NCBI RefSeq assembly: GCF_002575655.3
Contig: NC_053039.3
Location: 372,845,633-372,909,632, forward strand
Source: Aegilops tauschii subsp. strangulata
Taxonomy: Eukaryota; Streptophyta; Magnoliopsida; Poales; Poaceae
Length of the DNA: 64,000 nt
Direction: 5' to 3'
The notes below the pieces were generated by a model, which worked only from the letters and a program-made list of their open reading frames with translations, was not told the origin of the DNA and did no database searches. This document shows positions 1 to 12,699 of this stretch, piece after piece; positions within the stretch are counted from its first letter, which is position 1, and the number at the start of each line of letters is the position of its first letter. Both the position numbers and the translations under genes were made by a program.

Positions 1-2324
1 ACTCTAAGAAGTAGCAGGCATGACAACAAGCATGAATGAGTAGGCACATCAGGGCTCAAACAACTCCTACTCATGCTAGTGGGTTTCATCTATTTACTGT
101 GGCAATGACAGGTCATGCAGAGGAAAGGGGTTCAACTACCGCAACATGTAACAGTTGAATCGTTGTTGTCCTAATGCAGTAAAAGAGAGCAGGTGCGAGA
201 GAGTGGGATTGTATCGGAATAAAAAGGGGTTTTGCTTGCCTGGCACTTCTGAAGATAATATAGTTCTTCATTGGTGTCATCGATCACATCGTCGGAACCA
301 CGTCTATCGAGAGGGGACAACACCGGCAAACAAGGAAGAACACCATCAATGCAATGCACAATATGATGCATGATCATGACATGTCAATATGCTGTGATTT
401 GAGCTAATGCAACTAGCAACAGGTTAAATGAGGTTGGTTTGAATCCAAGATTCAAATTCAAACTCCATATGTGGAAATTCAAATGCCATTTACATGATTT
501 GTCCTAAACAGTAGCTATAAGTTGTTCTAACATGCTTGAAAATGGTACAGATGGATAGATTGGATTTTTTGATCATTTTTCATATATAATTTATCTTATT
601 TGGAATTATAGATAATTTTCTATGAACTTTAGAAGTTTTGGGCATTTTCTAGAATTTCCTGAATTTGTTTTAATCCAGAAAATCCTTTACTGCATCGGCA
701 TGACACCAGCCTTGCATCAGCAAGTCAACTGGGCCTGGTCCAGGTCAAACCTGACTTGTGGGACCCATTGGTCAGTGACCCAGGGCTCGTTAGCGTCGCT
801 GACACGTGGGGTAGGTCAAGGGCCACGTCAGCAAGGTCAACACTGACGCGTGGGGCCACTATGATTAGTTAAAACTAAACAGGAAATAAACTGTGGTTAA
901 TTAAGGGCGCGGGGTCCAACTGTCTGTGTCACTGTGGTTAATTAACTAGGTGATTAAACCCTAATTAAGCAGCCACGTCGTCATCACCGGATCTACGTCG
1001 GCGATGACCAAACCGGCGGCGAGAGCTCGCCGGACTCGCGCTACGGGGCATCGTTTCACGCGCGGCTTGCGGCTACGGAACACTGGGAGCGAGGCGCATC
1101 TGGTGGAGCACGCGGGGCAAGCTGGGGTGGCCGGTGGCAGCGACAGCAGCGAGCTGGGCGGCGACCGGAGCTCGGCTGGTTGCGGGCGCGGGGCTGCAGC
1201 AAGCAGGCGAGCGAGTAGAGGGGCTAGGCGGCCTCCTGGAGGCACCAGGAGCGCGATGCGGTGCAAGGGCGCGGGTGGTTTGAGCTTAGGCCACGACGGC
1301 GACAAATCCAGGCGGCGGTGAGCTTCGGTCATGGCGGGGAACGGCGCTACGGGAAGGAATCGACGCGGGGAAGAGTGGGTAACAACGGCGGAGCTCACAG
1401 GGAGTCGGACGGCGGTCTCAGCGGGCTCGGGGACGGGCTGTGGACGACGAATCGGCGACGACGATCGGCGGCCCCCGAGGTTGAAGATGATGGCGTGGAG
1501 GCGATGTAGAGCTTCCCGACTCGCGTGGCTCGAAAAGAAGGACGGGAGCATCACGGCGGTTCTTCCGGATGCGTCGGGCGGTCGAGGGGGAGGTGTTGGC
1601 TACGCGTATGGCGGTGGCGGTCAGCGGCTGCGCTTGGACGCGAGCGAGGGAGCAGAGGAGGGGCGGGTTAGCCAGAGAGCGAGGGGGAAGTGAGGGGAGG
1701 CTTCGGGCGTCTCCGTGGCGCTCGAATGGGGACGGGGGGAGGCAGCAGGAGGTGGAAGCAGGAGGTGGTTGCGGGTGCGCGCACAGGCGACACGCATCTG
1801 CCTACTGGCAGAGGTGGAAGAAGACCCCGGCGCCCCTGGTGGCTGGGCCGATTCTCTCATGGGCCAGGTAAGCAGGTAAGATTCTGCTCTGTTTTATTTT
1901 TCTGTTCTGTTTTCTTTTATTTATTCATTTGCCACCGTTTGGATTCAAACAAGTGACAAATCTTCTGTGAACATTTTTATGTTGCTTCACGGACTTTTCA
2001 TAAATTATCACAAAGCATTTGAAAATACATACCATATATATTTGAATATATTTTCGGATTCAAATAGACTATTGTTTTAAATTCAGAGGCCAAATAATTC
2101 CTTAAAAATGTTCCAGAATTTTGGTTTGGTATCTAACTCTTACCAAAATTCTCAAAACTATTTTTAGGGCATTTCGGATTCACTGAATGCAATTTAAAGG
2201 GTTCTTGCCCTTCTTTTAAAAGATTTTGAGGCTTTCGAATTCCCTCAATTCAAATTTATTTAAATTAAACATGATGCAACAAACAAGTGCTAGCCTAGTG
2301 CAAGGTAAAGCTAGGGATGTGACA
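1..2324 (-). repeat. Inverted LTR of a large-LTR Gypsy (LARD-like) element, 5' part off window
   Basis: Read on the minus strand, this block begins with TGTCACATCC at 2324 and runs off the window at position 1. Positions 1-960 are the reverse complement of the 14900-15845 part of the complete element downstream, for example the 'GGTTCAACTACCGCAAC' stretch near 130. Positions 1489-2324 match 37211-38027 closely. The block 961-1860 is GC-rich, which is normal for this LTR family. Long ORFs there, such as 961-1554 on the minus strand, are Pro/Arg/Ser-rich and not conserved, so I do not call them genes. The first about 460 bp of this LTR differ from the complete element, so it is a sister subfamily. 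Confidence 0.85.
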
Positions 2325-3912
2325 ACTCACCTCCACTAAACAAGAATCTCGTCCCGAGATTGAAGACGTGAGGTAAGAAGACAGGGGGGACATGGAACTG
2401 ACACGGTCTTCATGATCCAATTGCCCTTCTCGGAGATGTTGATTCATTCTTGACGTCTTTGCTTTCGAGATCTTCATCCAACATGACGACAAAAAGAAGG
2501 AAAACTCTACAAGAATCGATCTTCATGAAGATCGGGCAACTGTGGATCATGGTTTGAGACGTAAAAACATCTCTCGAGCTGAGACACAAAACACACATCA
2601 GGGGTGATGGTAAGCAGCCAATGACGAAGGTTCAGATTTGGTAGGCAGCAGTTCCACACTCAAGTAGATGGTGAGTAAGTGTCAAAGTAGCAAGGAGATA
2701 AGTTGTCGTGATTACATAATGGGGCACCTTAGAAGAGGTGACTCCCTGGATTGTTCCTTTAAGTGGCAAAAAGAATTACTTTTGATACAAATATCATTGA
2801 AACTCTTCATACCAGCCTAAGGCAATTCGCAATTGATTATTTGAAAGAATTCGAAAGAATGGCATACTCAGTTTGGAAAGGAAACTAGAGTTAAAAGACA
2901 ACTCGGCAAACGGAAGGCACATTCCAATTGATACCGAGGATATAACCTAGTGTCTAAGCATGCTCTCATGAACTTGAGCATTTCCATATTCATCAGGGTC
3001 TTACCAACATCCGTCTCGAGGATCCTGGCAACACATCATACTACCATGATGAATAGTGATGGATGATGCAGATGCAAAGGAAGACAACACCTTCTCAGAT
3101 TCTACCTTAGCAATGCCAAGGAGACAAAACCTGGATGATCGACCGAGAGACATCTAGCACTCTGCTTCTCATGTTCTCCTTGATGTACTAGATACCACGA
3201 TCATGCTTAAATCATCAACATGGTCATCAAGTAAAGGTCGGACTTCGGAAAGACAAAGGATTCATAAGGAACAACTTCTAGAAAAAGTCGCATGAAATCC
3301 TCATAGGGAAGATGGTCAAATTGCCCATTCAAGATACTACAATAATAGATCTTCCGGCTAGGTGTGTCGGCCAAAACATCAACCTTGCCAGAACCTACAT
3401 CATAGGTCTTGGAAAGGTTCCAACCATCATATCTGCCTGAGATTCAGAACTGGTTGGTAAAAGGATAATTCAGACAACATGTCTGGAAAAGAAAGTTTGC
3501 AACACAACCCAACAAAATGACGTTGCGAGATTCTCAGGAAATGAACTACGGTAGTAAGCTCCAAAACATGAGCTGGTTCTGCTACACACATGTGAACACG
3601 TTGTCCAAGACAAGCATGACCACGTAGAAGTCTTACGATAAAACACTACCGGGTTCAGGTGGGGAACCATCATCAAGGATAACGAAGTCCTAACATAAGT
3701 CATGATTCTTAAGAAGGGACTTTTTCTCCTTGAACAAATCAATCAATGGCTTGGTGTGCTAGGGATACATATAGAATGAAGGTTGCAAGTCTCCAGACCA
3801 CAGAATACTTCCCACATACGCATGACTGACTTGGGATAGTTCCAGAGGAAGCAAAACAAACTTTCTCAAATTCACGGCGACAACTTGCATCATATGCGCG
3901 TGAATTAAAGTA
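2325..3912 (-). mobile_element. Internal domain remnant of the inverted LARD-like element
   Basis: Next to the LTR, on the minus strand, lies a purine-rich tract (about 2325-2341) in the expected PPT position. The stretch continues as the reverse complement of 21724 down to about 19910 of the complete element. The minus-strand reading at 3470-3742 aligns with the plus-strand reading at 20122-20343, sharing words such as 'TCSHVCSRTSSCFGA'. No uninterrupted pol domain is present. The homology stops abruptly near 3912, where an unrelated LTR sequence begins, so the element is truncated. Confidence 0.8.
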
Positions 3913-5181
3913 AGATTAATATGATGGAAAATAGACCCCGGGGCCATAGGTTTCACTAGTGGCTTCTCTCAAGAGCATAAGTATTACGATGGGTGAACAA
4001 ATTACTATTGAGCAATTGACATAATTGAGCATAGTTATGAGAATATCTAGGTATGATCATGTATATAGGCATCACGTCCGAGACAAGTAGACCGACTCCT
4101 GCCTGCATCTACTACTATTACTCCACACATCGACTGCTATCCAGCATGCATCTAGAGTATTAAGTTCATAAGAATAGAGTAATGCTTTAAGCAAGATGAC
4201 ATGCTGTAGAGGGATAAACTCATGCAATATGATATAAACCCCATCTTGTTATCCGTGATGGCAACAATACAATACGTGCCTTGATGCCCCTACTGTCACT
4301 GGGAAAGGACACCGCAAGATTGAACCCAAAGCTAAGCACTTCTCCCATTGCAAGAAAGTTCAATCTAGTAGGCCAAACCAAACTGATAATTCGAAGAGAC
4401 TTGCAAAGATAACCAATCATACATAAAAGAATTCAGAGAAGATTCAAATATTGTTCATAAATAAACTTGATCATAAACCAACAATTCATCGGTCTCAACA
4501 AACACACCGCAGAAGAAGATTACATCGAATAGATCTCCACAAGAGAGGGGGAGAACATTGTATTGAGATCCAAAAAGAGAGAAGAAGCCATCTAGCTAAT
4601 AACTATGGACCCGAAGGTCTTAAGTAAACTACTCACACATCATCGGAGAGGCTATGGTGTTGAGGTAGAAGCCCTCTGTGATCGATGCCCCCTCCGCCGG
4701 AGCTCCGAAACAGGCCCCAAGATGGGATCTCACGGGTACACAAGGTTGCGGCGGTGGAATTAGGTTTTTGGCTCCGTATCTGGTAGTTTGGGGGTACGTA
4801 GGTATATATAGGAGGAAGAAGTACGTCGGTGGAGCAACATGGGGCCCACGAGGGTGGAGGGCGCGCCCTGGGGGGGTAGGCGCGCCCCCTACCTCGTGCC
4901 TTCCTGGTTGATGTCTTGACGTAGGGTCCAAGTCCTTTGGATCACGTTCGTTCCGAAAATCACGTTCCCGAAGGTTTCATTCCGTTTTGACTCCGTTTGA
5001 TATTCTTTTTTTGCGAAACTCTGAAATAGGCAAAAAAACAGCAATTCTGGGTTGGGCCTCCGGTTAATAGGTTAGTCCCAAAAATAATATAAAAGTGTAT
5101 AATAAAGCCCAATAATGTCCAAAACATTATATAATATAGCATGGAACAATCAAAAATTATAGATACGTTGGAGACGTATCA
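3913..5181 (-). repeat. Minus-strand Gypsy LTR, copy 2, truncated at its 3' end
   Basis: On the minus strand this LTR begins TGATACGTCTCC at 5181 and is nearly identical to 5530-6795. It lacks the last about 315 bp present in copy 1 and ends where the LARD-like remnant begins near 3912. The start TGATACGTCTCC is shared by several abundant Triticeae Gypsy families, so I do not name the family. Small ORFs inside (4220-4931) are incidental. Confidence 0.85.
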
Positions 5182-5183
5182 AG

Positions 5184-5203
5184 CATCCCCGGCAACGGCG
5201 CCA
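5184..5203 (-). other. Primer-binding site (TGGCGCCGTTGCCGGGG type)
   Basis: The minus strand reads TGGCGCCGTTGCCGGGGATG immediately after the LTR at 5215-6795. This primer-binding sequence is typical of many grass Gypsy elements. Only two bases separate it from the next LTR start at 5181, so essentially the whole coding interior is missing. Confidence 0.8.
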
Positions 5204-5214
5204 GAAATCCTTCT

Positions 5215-6795
5215 TGCTACCTCTTGAGCACTGCGTTGCTTTTCCCTTGAAGAGGAAAGGGTGATGCAGCAAAGTAGCGTAAGTATTTCCCTCATTTTTT
5301 GAGAACCAAGGTATCAATCCAGTAGGAGGCCACGCGCAAGTCCCTCGCACCTACACAAACAAATAAATCCTCACAACCAATGCAATAAAGGGGTTGTCAA
5401 TCCCTTCACGGTCACTGACGAGAGTGAGATCTGAATGATATGATAAGATAATATTTTTGGTATTTTTATGATAAAGATGCAAAGTAAAGAAAGCAAAATA
5501 AAATGTAATGGAAATAGCTTGTTGTTGGAAGATTAATATGATGGAAAATAGACCCGGGGGCCATAGGTTTGACTAGTGGCTTCTCTCAAGAGCATAAGTA
5601 TTACGGTGGGTGAACAAATTACTGTTGAGCAATTGACAGAATTGAGCATAGTTATGAGAATATCTAGGTATGATCATGTATATAGGCATCACGTCCGAGA
5701 CAAGTAGACCGACTCCTGCCTGCATCTACTACTATTACTCCACACATCGACCGCTATCCAGCATGCATCTAGAGTATTAAGTTCATAAGAACAGAGTAAC
5801 GCTTTAAGCAAGATGACATGATGTAGAGGGATAAACTCATGCAAGATGATATAAACCCCATCTTGTTATCCTCAATGGCAATTATACAATACGTGCCTTG
5901 CTGCCCCTACTGTCACTGGGAAAGGACACCGCAAGATTGAACCCAAAGCTAAGCACTTCTCCCATTGCAAGAAAGATCAATCTAGTAGGCCAAACCAAAC
6001 TAATTATTTGAAGAGACTTGCAAAGATAACCAATCATACATAAAAGAATTCAGAGAAGATTCAAATATTGCTCATCGATAAACTTGATCATAAACCGACA
6101 ATTCATCGGCCTCAACAAATCCACCGCAAAAGAAGATTACATCGAATAGATCTCCACAAGAGAGGGGAGAACATTGTATTGAGATCCAAAAAGAGAGAAG
6201 AAGCCATGTAGCTAATAACTATGGACCCGAAGGTCTTAAGTAAACTACTCACACATCATCGGAGAAGCTATGGTGTTGATGTAGAAGCCCTCCGTGATCG
6301 ATGCCCCCTCCGGCGGAGCTCCGGAATAGGCCCCAAGATGGGATCTCACGGGTACAGAAGGTTGCGGCGGTGGAATTAGGTTTTTGGCTCCGTATCTGGT
6401 AGTTTGGGGGTACGTAGGTATATATAGGAGGAAGAAGTATGTCGGTGGAGCAACGTGGGGCCCACGAGGGTGGAGGGCACGCCCTGGGGGGTAGGCGCGC
6501 CCCCTACCTCGTGCCTTACTGGTTGATGTCTTGACATAGGGTCCGAGTCCTCTGGATCACGTTCGTTCCAAAAATCACGTTCCCGAAGGTTTCATTCCGT
6601 TTGGACTCCGTTTGATATTCTTTTTCTGCGAAACTCTGAAATAGGTAAAAAACAGCAATTCTGGGCTAGGCCTCCGGTTAATAGGTTAGTCCCAAAAATA
6701 ATATAGAAGTGTATAATAAAGCCCAATAATGTCCAAAACAGAATATAATATAGCATGGAACAATAAAAAATTATAGATACGTTGGAGACGTATCA
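5215..6795 (-). repeat. Minus-strand Gypsy LTR, copy 1, full length (about 1.58 kb)
   Basis: This LTR begins TGATACGTCTCC at 6795 on the minus strand and ends CA near 5215, just before the primer-binding site. Positions 5530-6795 repeat 3913-5181 at high identity, with small differences such as the base after 'ATAGGTTT'. The matching partner and the PBS show that this is the upstream LTR of a minus-strand element. The exact 3' end could be a few bases different. Confidence 0.85.
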
Positions 6796-7281
6796 GGTAC
6801 CGTTAACCCTTTGACGGTGAACCCTCGCAGCACTCCTGCTGCATGGTCTTCTCTTGTCGCTACTCCTGCCGCTCCTATGCTTAGATCCCATCCCCCGCCT
6901 GACCCTGAGGGAGAGCCCTCAAGGCAGCGCCAGCGCACCTCTCTTCCCCCGGAGGTCTCTACTATCAGTTCAGGATCTGGGTCCGGCTGAGGAGACGAGC
7001 CTGCAGCAGCACCATCCGAGCAGTAGATCGCTAGGGTATCGTGGTAGTCATGAGCATGATGTATGGCTGTAATCGCACTTGTCATGATGCGTAGTTTCAT
7101 GTACGAGGGTAGTAGACCCATTGCGATGTTATTTTCATGTTGGGACTATGTATAATTTTGTTGGACTCTTTTTCGACTTGGTTTTATTCGCTGATTTCTT
7201 CCGGGATTTGTCATTGGTTTTCCCCCCATTTTGGAATTTTTTCCATCGTGGTTGCTATGTATCAGGAAAACGAAAAATAGG
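6796..7281. other. Unassigned stretch: possible leader of the chromovirus plus an older remnant
   Basis: Between the minus-strand LTR and the gag start I see no LTR end and no TGGTATCAGAGC-type primer site. Positions 6797-6982 form one open plus-strand stretch of about 60 codons rich in Pro, Ser and Arg, ending in TGA. It may be a scrap of a transposon protein but I recognise no domain. Positions 7072-7281 are T-rich and probably leader sequence of the gag that follows. The 5' LTR of the chromovirus is therefore missing. Confidence 0.4.
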
Positions 7282-8404
7282 ATGCCGCATGGAGGCAGCA
7301 GCAGTCAAGCTGGTGAGAATGTCCCTGTCCGTCGTTCCGCAAGACAGGCAGGACATTCCCCTGAACCATACCAGCCACCTCCGCCTCCACCGCCACAACC
7401 GCCTTCCGCCGAGCAAATCCTGCGAATGTTTGAAGAAAGAAGGAGCAACGATCTACTGGAAATACTGAAAAGTGTACAAGTTATGGTTGGGCAGAATGGA
7501 AACCAGAATGGCCATCATTCCAAGCTATCATATTTTCAGCGAACCAAGCCTCCCAGTTTCAGCCATGCTACTCATCCTTTGGACGCCGACGACTGGCTAA
7601 GGACTATTGAAAGAAAACTGGAAATTGCTCGCACAGACGACGGAGACAAGGTTCCCTTCGCAATACATTATCTCGAAGGAGCTGCCGCTATATGGTGGGA
7701 TAATGCCAAAGCAATATGGCCTGCCGACGAGTAAATTACTTGGACAAAATTCAAGGATCATTTCCGCAAATATCATATTCCCACCGGAGTCATGAAGATC
7801 AAGCAACGCGAATTTCTCGCTCTCACTCAAGGCAGCATGACAGTCGCCGAGTATGTGAATAAATTCAACCATCTGGCTCGCTATTCTCTCCACGATGTGG
7901 CCACAACTGATTCCTTGGAGGCCTACATCAACATCTCCGGTGCACTCTCGGTATGTTTGATTTCCCGGACTTCCTAACTCTGGTGAACAAGGCCCTCATC
8001 GCCGAGAGGGAACACAAGCTCCTGCACGACAACAAGCCAGCTGCTAATGACCACAAGCGCAAATTCGAGCCCAAGAAGGATACGCAACTAGTGCAAAAGG
8101 CTCGTACATGGCAACAGACTTGGGTGGAGTACAAACCCAATTGGCAGCAGAACGTCAACAAGACTACTACACAAGTCAAGAATGTCGTGACCAGCCCGGT
8201 GCACGACGATTGCCAGCGCAACAATTCGTGCTTCAGCTATGGTCAAACCGGACACTACGCCCGACAGTGTCCCAAGAACACCAAGCACGTCGCTCCATTT
8301 CAGCCGCAAGTCAAATATATGGAGCAGTATTCCGCCCCCGATATAATCCAAGGGCAAGTTCATCACATCTCCGCTGACGAAGCCCAAGAGGACCCAGAAG
8401 TCGT
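7282..8404 (+). pseudogene. gag: Chromovirus gag (capsid and nucleocapsid), broken
   Basis: Gag packages the element RNA into particles. The reading starts at the ATG at 7282, ahead of a Pro-rich stretch (PPPPPPPQPP) and a capsid-like region with 'LEGAAAIWWDNAK'. An in-frame TAA at 7732-7734 interrupts it, and a one-base shift occurs near 7940-7953. After the shift a zinc knuckle lies at about 8227-8268. The usual CX2CX4HX4C pattern is damaged: the second cysteine reads as tyrosine ('CFSYGQTGHYARQC'). The C-terminal part runs into a deleted protease region near 8404. Confidence 0.8.
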
Positions 8405-9978
8405 CATTGAAGCAATCTCGTCTGCCGAAATTTGGAGATTGACATCAAGGGCTTCAAGTTCCCAACATCATTGATAATCATCGATTCCAACAAATTGGAT
8501 GTCATTCTGGGCATGAATTGGTTAACCCAATACCAAGTCTGCATCAGCTGTGCGACCAGAGAAGTTACCTTGAAAAATATGGAAGGTCGCACTACCAGTT
8601 TTTATGCCCGCAAGCGCATCCCCACGAAGGATATGGTTTTCATAGCCATGATAGAAGAGGTGGAATTAATCCCAGTGGTCAGTGAGTATCCAGATGTATT
8701 TCCTGAAGAATTGCCCGACATGCCACCAGACTGGGAATTGGAGTTCGCTATTGACCTAGTGCCTGGAACCACCCCGATACATAAGAAATATTATCGGATG
8801 CCCTCCTTAGAATTGGGGGAATTGAAGAAACAACTGGATGAGATGCTGCAAAAGGATACATTCGTCCAAGCTCTTCCCCATGTGGATCACCAGCAATCTT
8901 CTTGGACAAAAAGGATGGCAGTCTACGAATGTGTGTAGACTACTGACAGCTGAATGACGTCACCATCAAAAACAAGTATCCACTGACGAGGATTGATGAT
9001 CTGTTTGATCAACTCAGTGGGGCCAAAGTATTCTCAAAGATTGATTTGAGGACGGGATATCATCAACTCAAGATTAAGAAGGAAGATATTCCTAAGACCG
9101 CATTCACCACTCGGTACGGTCTTTACGAATACACTGTTATGTCCTTCGGCCTCACCAATGCTCCTGCATTCTTTATGCATATGATGAACAAGGTGTTTAT
9201 GGACTTCTTGGACAAGTTTGTGGTGGTGTTCATTGATGACATCCTCATTTACTCCAATAGCAAGGACGAACATAAGGAACATCTTCCGCAGTTCTGCAAC
9301 GGCTTCGCGATCATCAACTGTATGCCAAATTCAGCAAATGTGAGTTTTGGCTCCAGCAAGTGGGATTCCTCGGACATATCCTCTCGGCAGAAGGAATCTC
9401 GGTGGACCGAAGCAAGGTAAAAGATGTAATTGATTGGTCCGCACCCACCACCATCTCAGAAATCCAGAGTTTCCTTGGACTGGCCGGATATTATCGCCGT
9501 TTTATCAAAGGATTTTCCAAGATCGCCAAGCCAATGACTGAGCTCCTCAAGAAGGACAAGAAGTTCGTATGGACTGAAAACTGCGAACGGAGCTTCAATG
9601 AGTTAAAAACCAGACTGACATCGGCACCCGTATTAACTCTTCCAGATATCTACCGCAGTTTCGATGTTTATTGCGACGCCTCTAGAAAAGGACTGGGGTG
9701 TGTACTGATGCAAGATGGCAAAGTGGTGGCCTATGCATCTCGCCAACTTCGACAACATGAAGGAAACTATCCTACTCATGATTTGGAATTGGCCGCAGTG
9801 GTGCACGCGTTGAAAATCTGGAGACATTATCTGATTGGAAAGAAGTGACAGATATTCACCGACCATAAAAGTCTCAAGTATATATTCACTCAACCCGACT
9901 TGAACTTTCGACAGCGAAGATGGCTCGAGTTGGTTAAGGAATATGACCTCAGAATAAATTATCACCCGGGCAAAGCTA
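8405..9978 (+). pseudogene. pol: Chromovirus protease remnant, reverse transcriptase and RNase H, broken
   Basis: RT copies the element RNA into DNA and RNase H removes the RNA strand. The protease catalytic Asp-Ser-Gly segment is missing: the reading jumps near 8405 from the post-knuckle linker to 'LDVILGMNWL' at about 8495. A frameshift lies near 8870, and a TGA replaces the Arg codon of the DYRQLN motif at about 8944. RT reads on from 8950 with the catalytic 'FIDDILIYS' at about 9230-9256. A further frameshift lies near 9285. RNase H shows 'DVYCDAS' at about 9663 and is cut by a TGA at 9846-9848 just before 'TDHKSL'. The pol end motif '[14 protein letters not shown]' is at about 9967-10008. 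Confidence 0.85.
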
Positions 9979-11588
9979 ATGTGGTGGCTGACGCCCTTAG
10001 CCGCAAACCAGCCAACCTCACATGCCCTAATGGATTCCTTGCCTCCAGAGCTCTATGAAGAAATCATGCAGCTAAATCTGGTAATCACCGACGCCCGTCT
10101 TACCAATATATTGGAAGTTTCTCCTACTCTCGAAGAAGAAATCCACAGAGCTCGAGCGGACGATAAGGTGTTACGGATATATGTTCAGAAGCTGCACCAA
10201 GGGCAAGCACCGGATTTTACCATGGATCAGCAAGGTTCGCTAAGGTTCCGAGGAAGACTTTGCGTACCCAACCAAGACAGTCTGAAGAAGAAAATATTGG
10301 CAGAAGCACATGAAGCACCATACTCAATTCATCCCGGTGGTACCACGATGTATGAGGATCTTCGTCACATATTTTGGTGGGATGGAATGAAGAAAGACAT
10401 CGCGTATTTTGTGGCCTGCTGCGATATCTGCAGTAAGGTAAAGGCAGAACACCAAAAACCCGCCGGACTCCTCCAGCCTCTGCCGGTATCCCAATGGAAA
10501 TGGGACGATATTTGCATGGATTTCATCACTGGAATACCAAGGTCTCATCGAGGAAACGACGCGATATGGGTCATAGTGGACACTCTAACCAAGGTGGCAC
10601 ACTTCCTACCCATCCGGACCACATACCGTGCAAATCAACTTGCACAGCTGTATGTATCAAGAATCGTCAGTCTGCATGGAGTACCCAAGACTATCACCTC
10701 CGACAGGGGATCTCTATTCACATCCACATTTTGGTCCCGACTTCATCAAGCCTTGGGGACCGCTCTGAAGTACAGCATGGCTTACCATCCTCAGACAGAT
10801 GGATAGACTGAGCGAGTAAATCAAATACTCGAAGATATGCTCCGGGCATGTACATTGGCCCAAGGAACCAAGTGGGAAGACTGTCTGCCCTACGCCGAGT
10901 TTTCCTACAACAACAGTTTCCAGGCCAGCTTAAAGATGTCACCCTATGAAGCCCTGTATGCCCGGAAATGCCGCACCCCATTAAACTGGTCTCAAACCGG
11001 AGATAGCCGTATTTTTGGGATGGATTTAATGCTCGAAGCAGAGAAGCAGGTCAAGGAAATCCGAGACAGACTGCAACTGGCCAATCCCGACAGAAGAGCT
11101 ACTATGATGCCAAACATCGTCAAATCAGCTTCGAACCCGGAGAACACGTATATCTCCGAGTCACCCCTATGAAAGGAGTCAAGAGATTTCAGACCCGAGG
11201 AAAATTAGCACCCAGATATATCGGTCCATTCCCCATCATGGCCAGAGTCGGAACAGTTGCCTACCAGTTGGAATTACCACCAGAATTGTCAGAAGTACAC
11301 AACGTGTTTCACATCTCACAGCTAAGAAGATGCATCTCGCCACTGGAGAAAAGGACTGATATGTCAGAGATAGAATTGGCTAAGGATTTGACTTATGAGG
11401 AAAAGCCAATCAGAATATTGGATCAGACAGAAAGGGTCACTCGCAGCAAAGAGATAAGATTTTACAAGGCCCAGTGGGAGCATCACACCGAAGAAGAAGC
11501 AACCTGGGAAAGAGAGGAATTTTTAAGGACTGCATACCCAGAATGGTTTTCCCAAGCAACCGAATCTCGAGGACGAGATTCATCCTAA
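9979..11588 (+). pseudogene. pol: Chromovirus integrase with C-terminal chromodomain, broken
   Basis: Integrase inserts the DNA copy into the genome, and the chromodomain can direct it to marked chromatin. The HHCC zinc-binding region lies at about 10309-10440 ('CCDIC' supplies the last cysteines). Core aspartates are in 'MDFITG' and 'SDRGSLF'. A TAG at 10804-10806 lies just before the catalytic glutamate of 'TERVNQ'. A frameshift near 11085 moves the reading to 'SYYDAKHRQ'. The end region contains 'HNVFHISQLRRC' and a chromodomain-like tail at about 11396-11553 ('EEEATWEREE'), then TAA near 11588. Confidence 0.85.
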
Positions 11589-11600
11589 ATGGGGGAGGTT
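11589..11600 (+). other. Polypurine tract of the chromovirus
   Basis: The purine-rich run ATGGGGGAGG lies directly before the LTR start TGTGACAGCC at 11601. This is the expected primer for second-strand synthesis. Confidence 0.8.
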
Positions 11601-12691
11601 TGTGACAGCCTGGATTTTTTGCTTTCTCTCTTTTTACCAGACTTGCCTTCTCTCTCTTTCCGGACTTGGTTTTCATCGTGGTTTTTCCCTGATTTGATTT
11701 GGATTTTTGGATCGATTCAAATGGACTTGTCACTTGGGCATATCCTTGGCTTTCACCCAAGTGACCTATCGACCTTATTCCTCCCACAAATTCCCAAAAT
11801 AATAAAATGAATAGTTTTCCTAAAAGGAAAATATTCATTTTTCTCTCTTAAGCTCATTTCAGAACTTTGTGCTCCAAAGCAACCTCAATTTTTATTGCTC
11901 AGAAAAATCTGAGATAATTCCTATATACTCTTAGGACCATGGCACATCATCTCATGCAAAAATATTGCATCACTTTTTGTAATATTTTTGTTGTAGAAAA
12001 TCTTTTCACTTCTGGACCAGAAATGCACTTTGTACATCAAGTGCATTTTTCCTTGAGCTTTTGGCCTTGAGATTTCTTGAGCTTAAAAACCTTCCTAAGA
12101 AACCCTAAACCCCAGGATATTAGCCCTAATGGCCTTCTAGAAGGTGGCCCAACTTGGCGACCAAGTTTCTGACCAGAAACTTGCTAGCTTGGTAGAGTCG
12201 CGCCTGGTCGGCCTGGGTATGATCCATCACCTCTCCTAGACGTAGCACTGCACGGTCGAGCTCGTAGACAAGGTTTGGCCGCTCCTGGCCGTCGTTTTTC
12301 CATGCCAGCTTGGTGACCGCACGAGGACACAGCGCCTGGCAGCGTCTCGACGCGCTCTGGGTGGCGCTTTGCGTTCTGTTTCGCGCGTGTGCATGCAAGC
12401 GCTCGCCTCCGAGTGCCGCAACGTGCCACAACCCTCGACCCATCACCCATGACCCCTCCCTGGCGCTCGCCGACGCCGGAGCCGCCACAACAAGCCCGGT
12501 CAAGTCGCGGCCAAAATGGCAGAGTGCGCGCGTGTGCTTGTCCCCATCTCAAACCGCCTCCTGTGCTCGTCCGCGAGCGTGGGCAAGCGCCGGCGTTGAC
12601 GCTGCACCCTGTCCCCTCGCGTTGGAGCCTCTTGTCGACGTCCGCCACGTGTCCAGAGCGCTCCGGCAGCGACACGTCCCCCTGCTCTGGC

Positions 12692-12699
12692 TATATAAA
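12692..12699 (+). promoter_or_regulatory. TATA box of the chromovirus LTR
   Basis: TATATAAA lies about 1.1 kb into the LTR, followed by a C-rich CACC/ACTCCTCACC region resembling a plant transcription start. This is the probable LTR promoter. Confidence 0.6.

Noticed and set aside
961..1860. Several ORFs of 80-197 aa on both strands
   Set aside because: They lie in the GC-rich part of a large LTR, and the partial copy at 37210-37640 does not keep the same frames.
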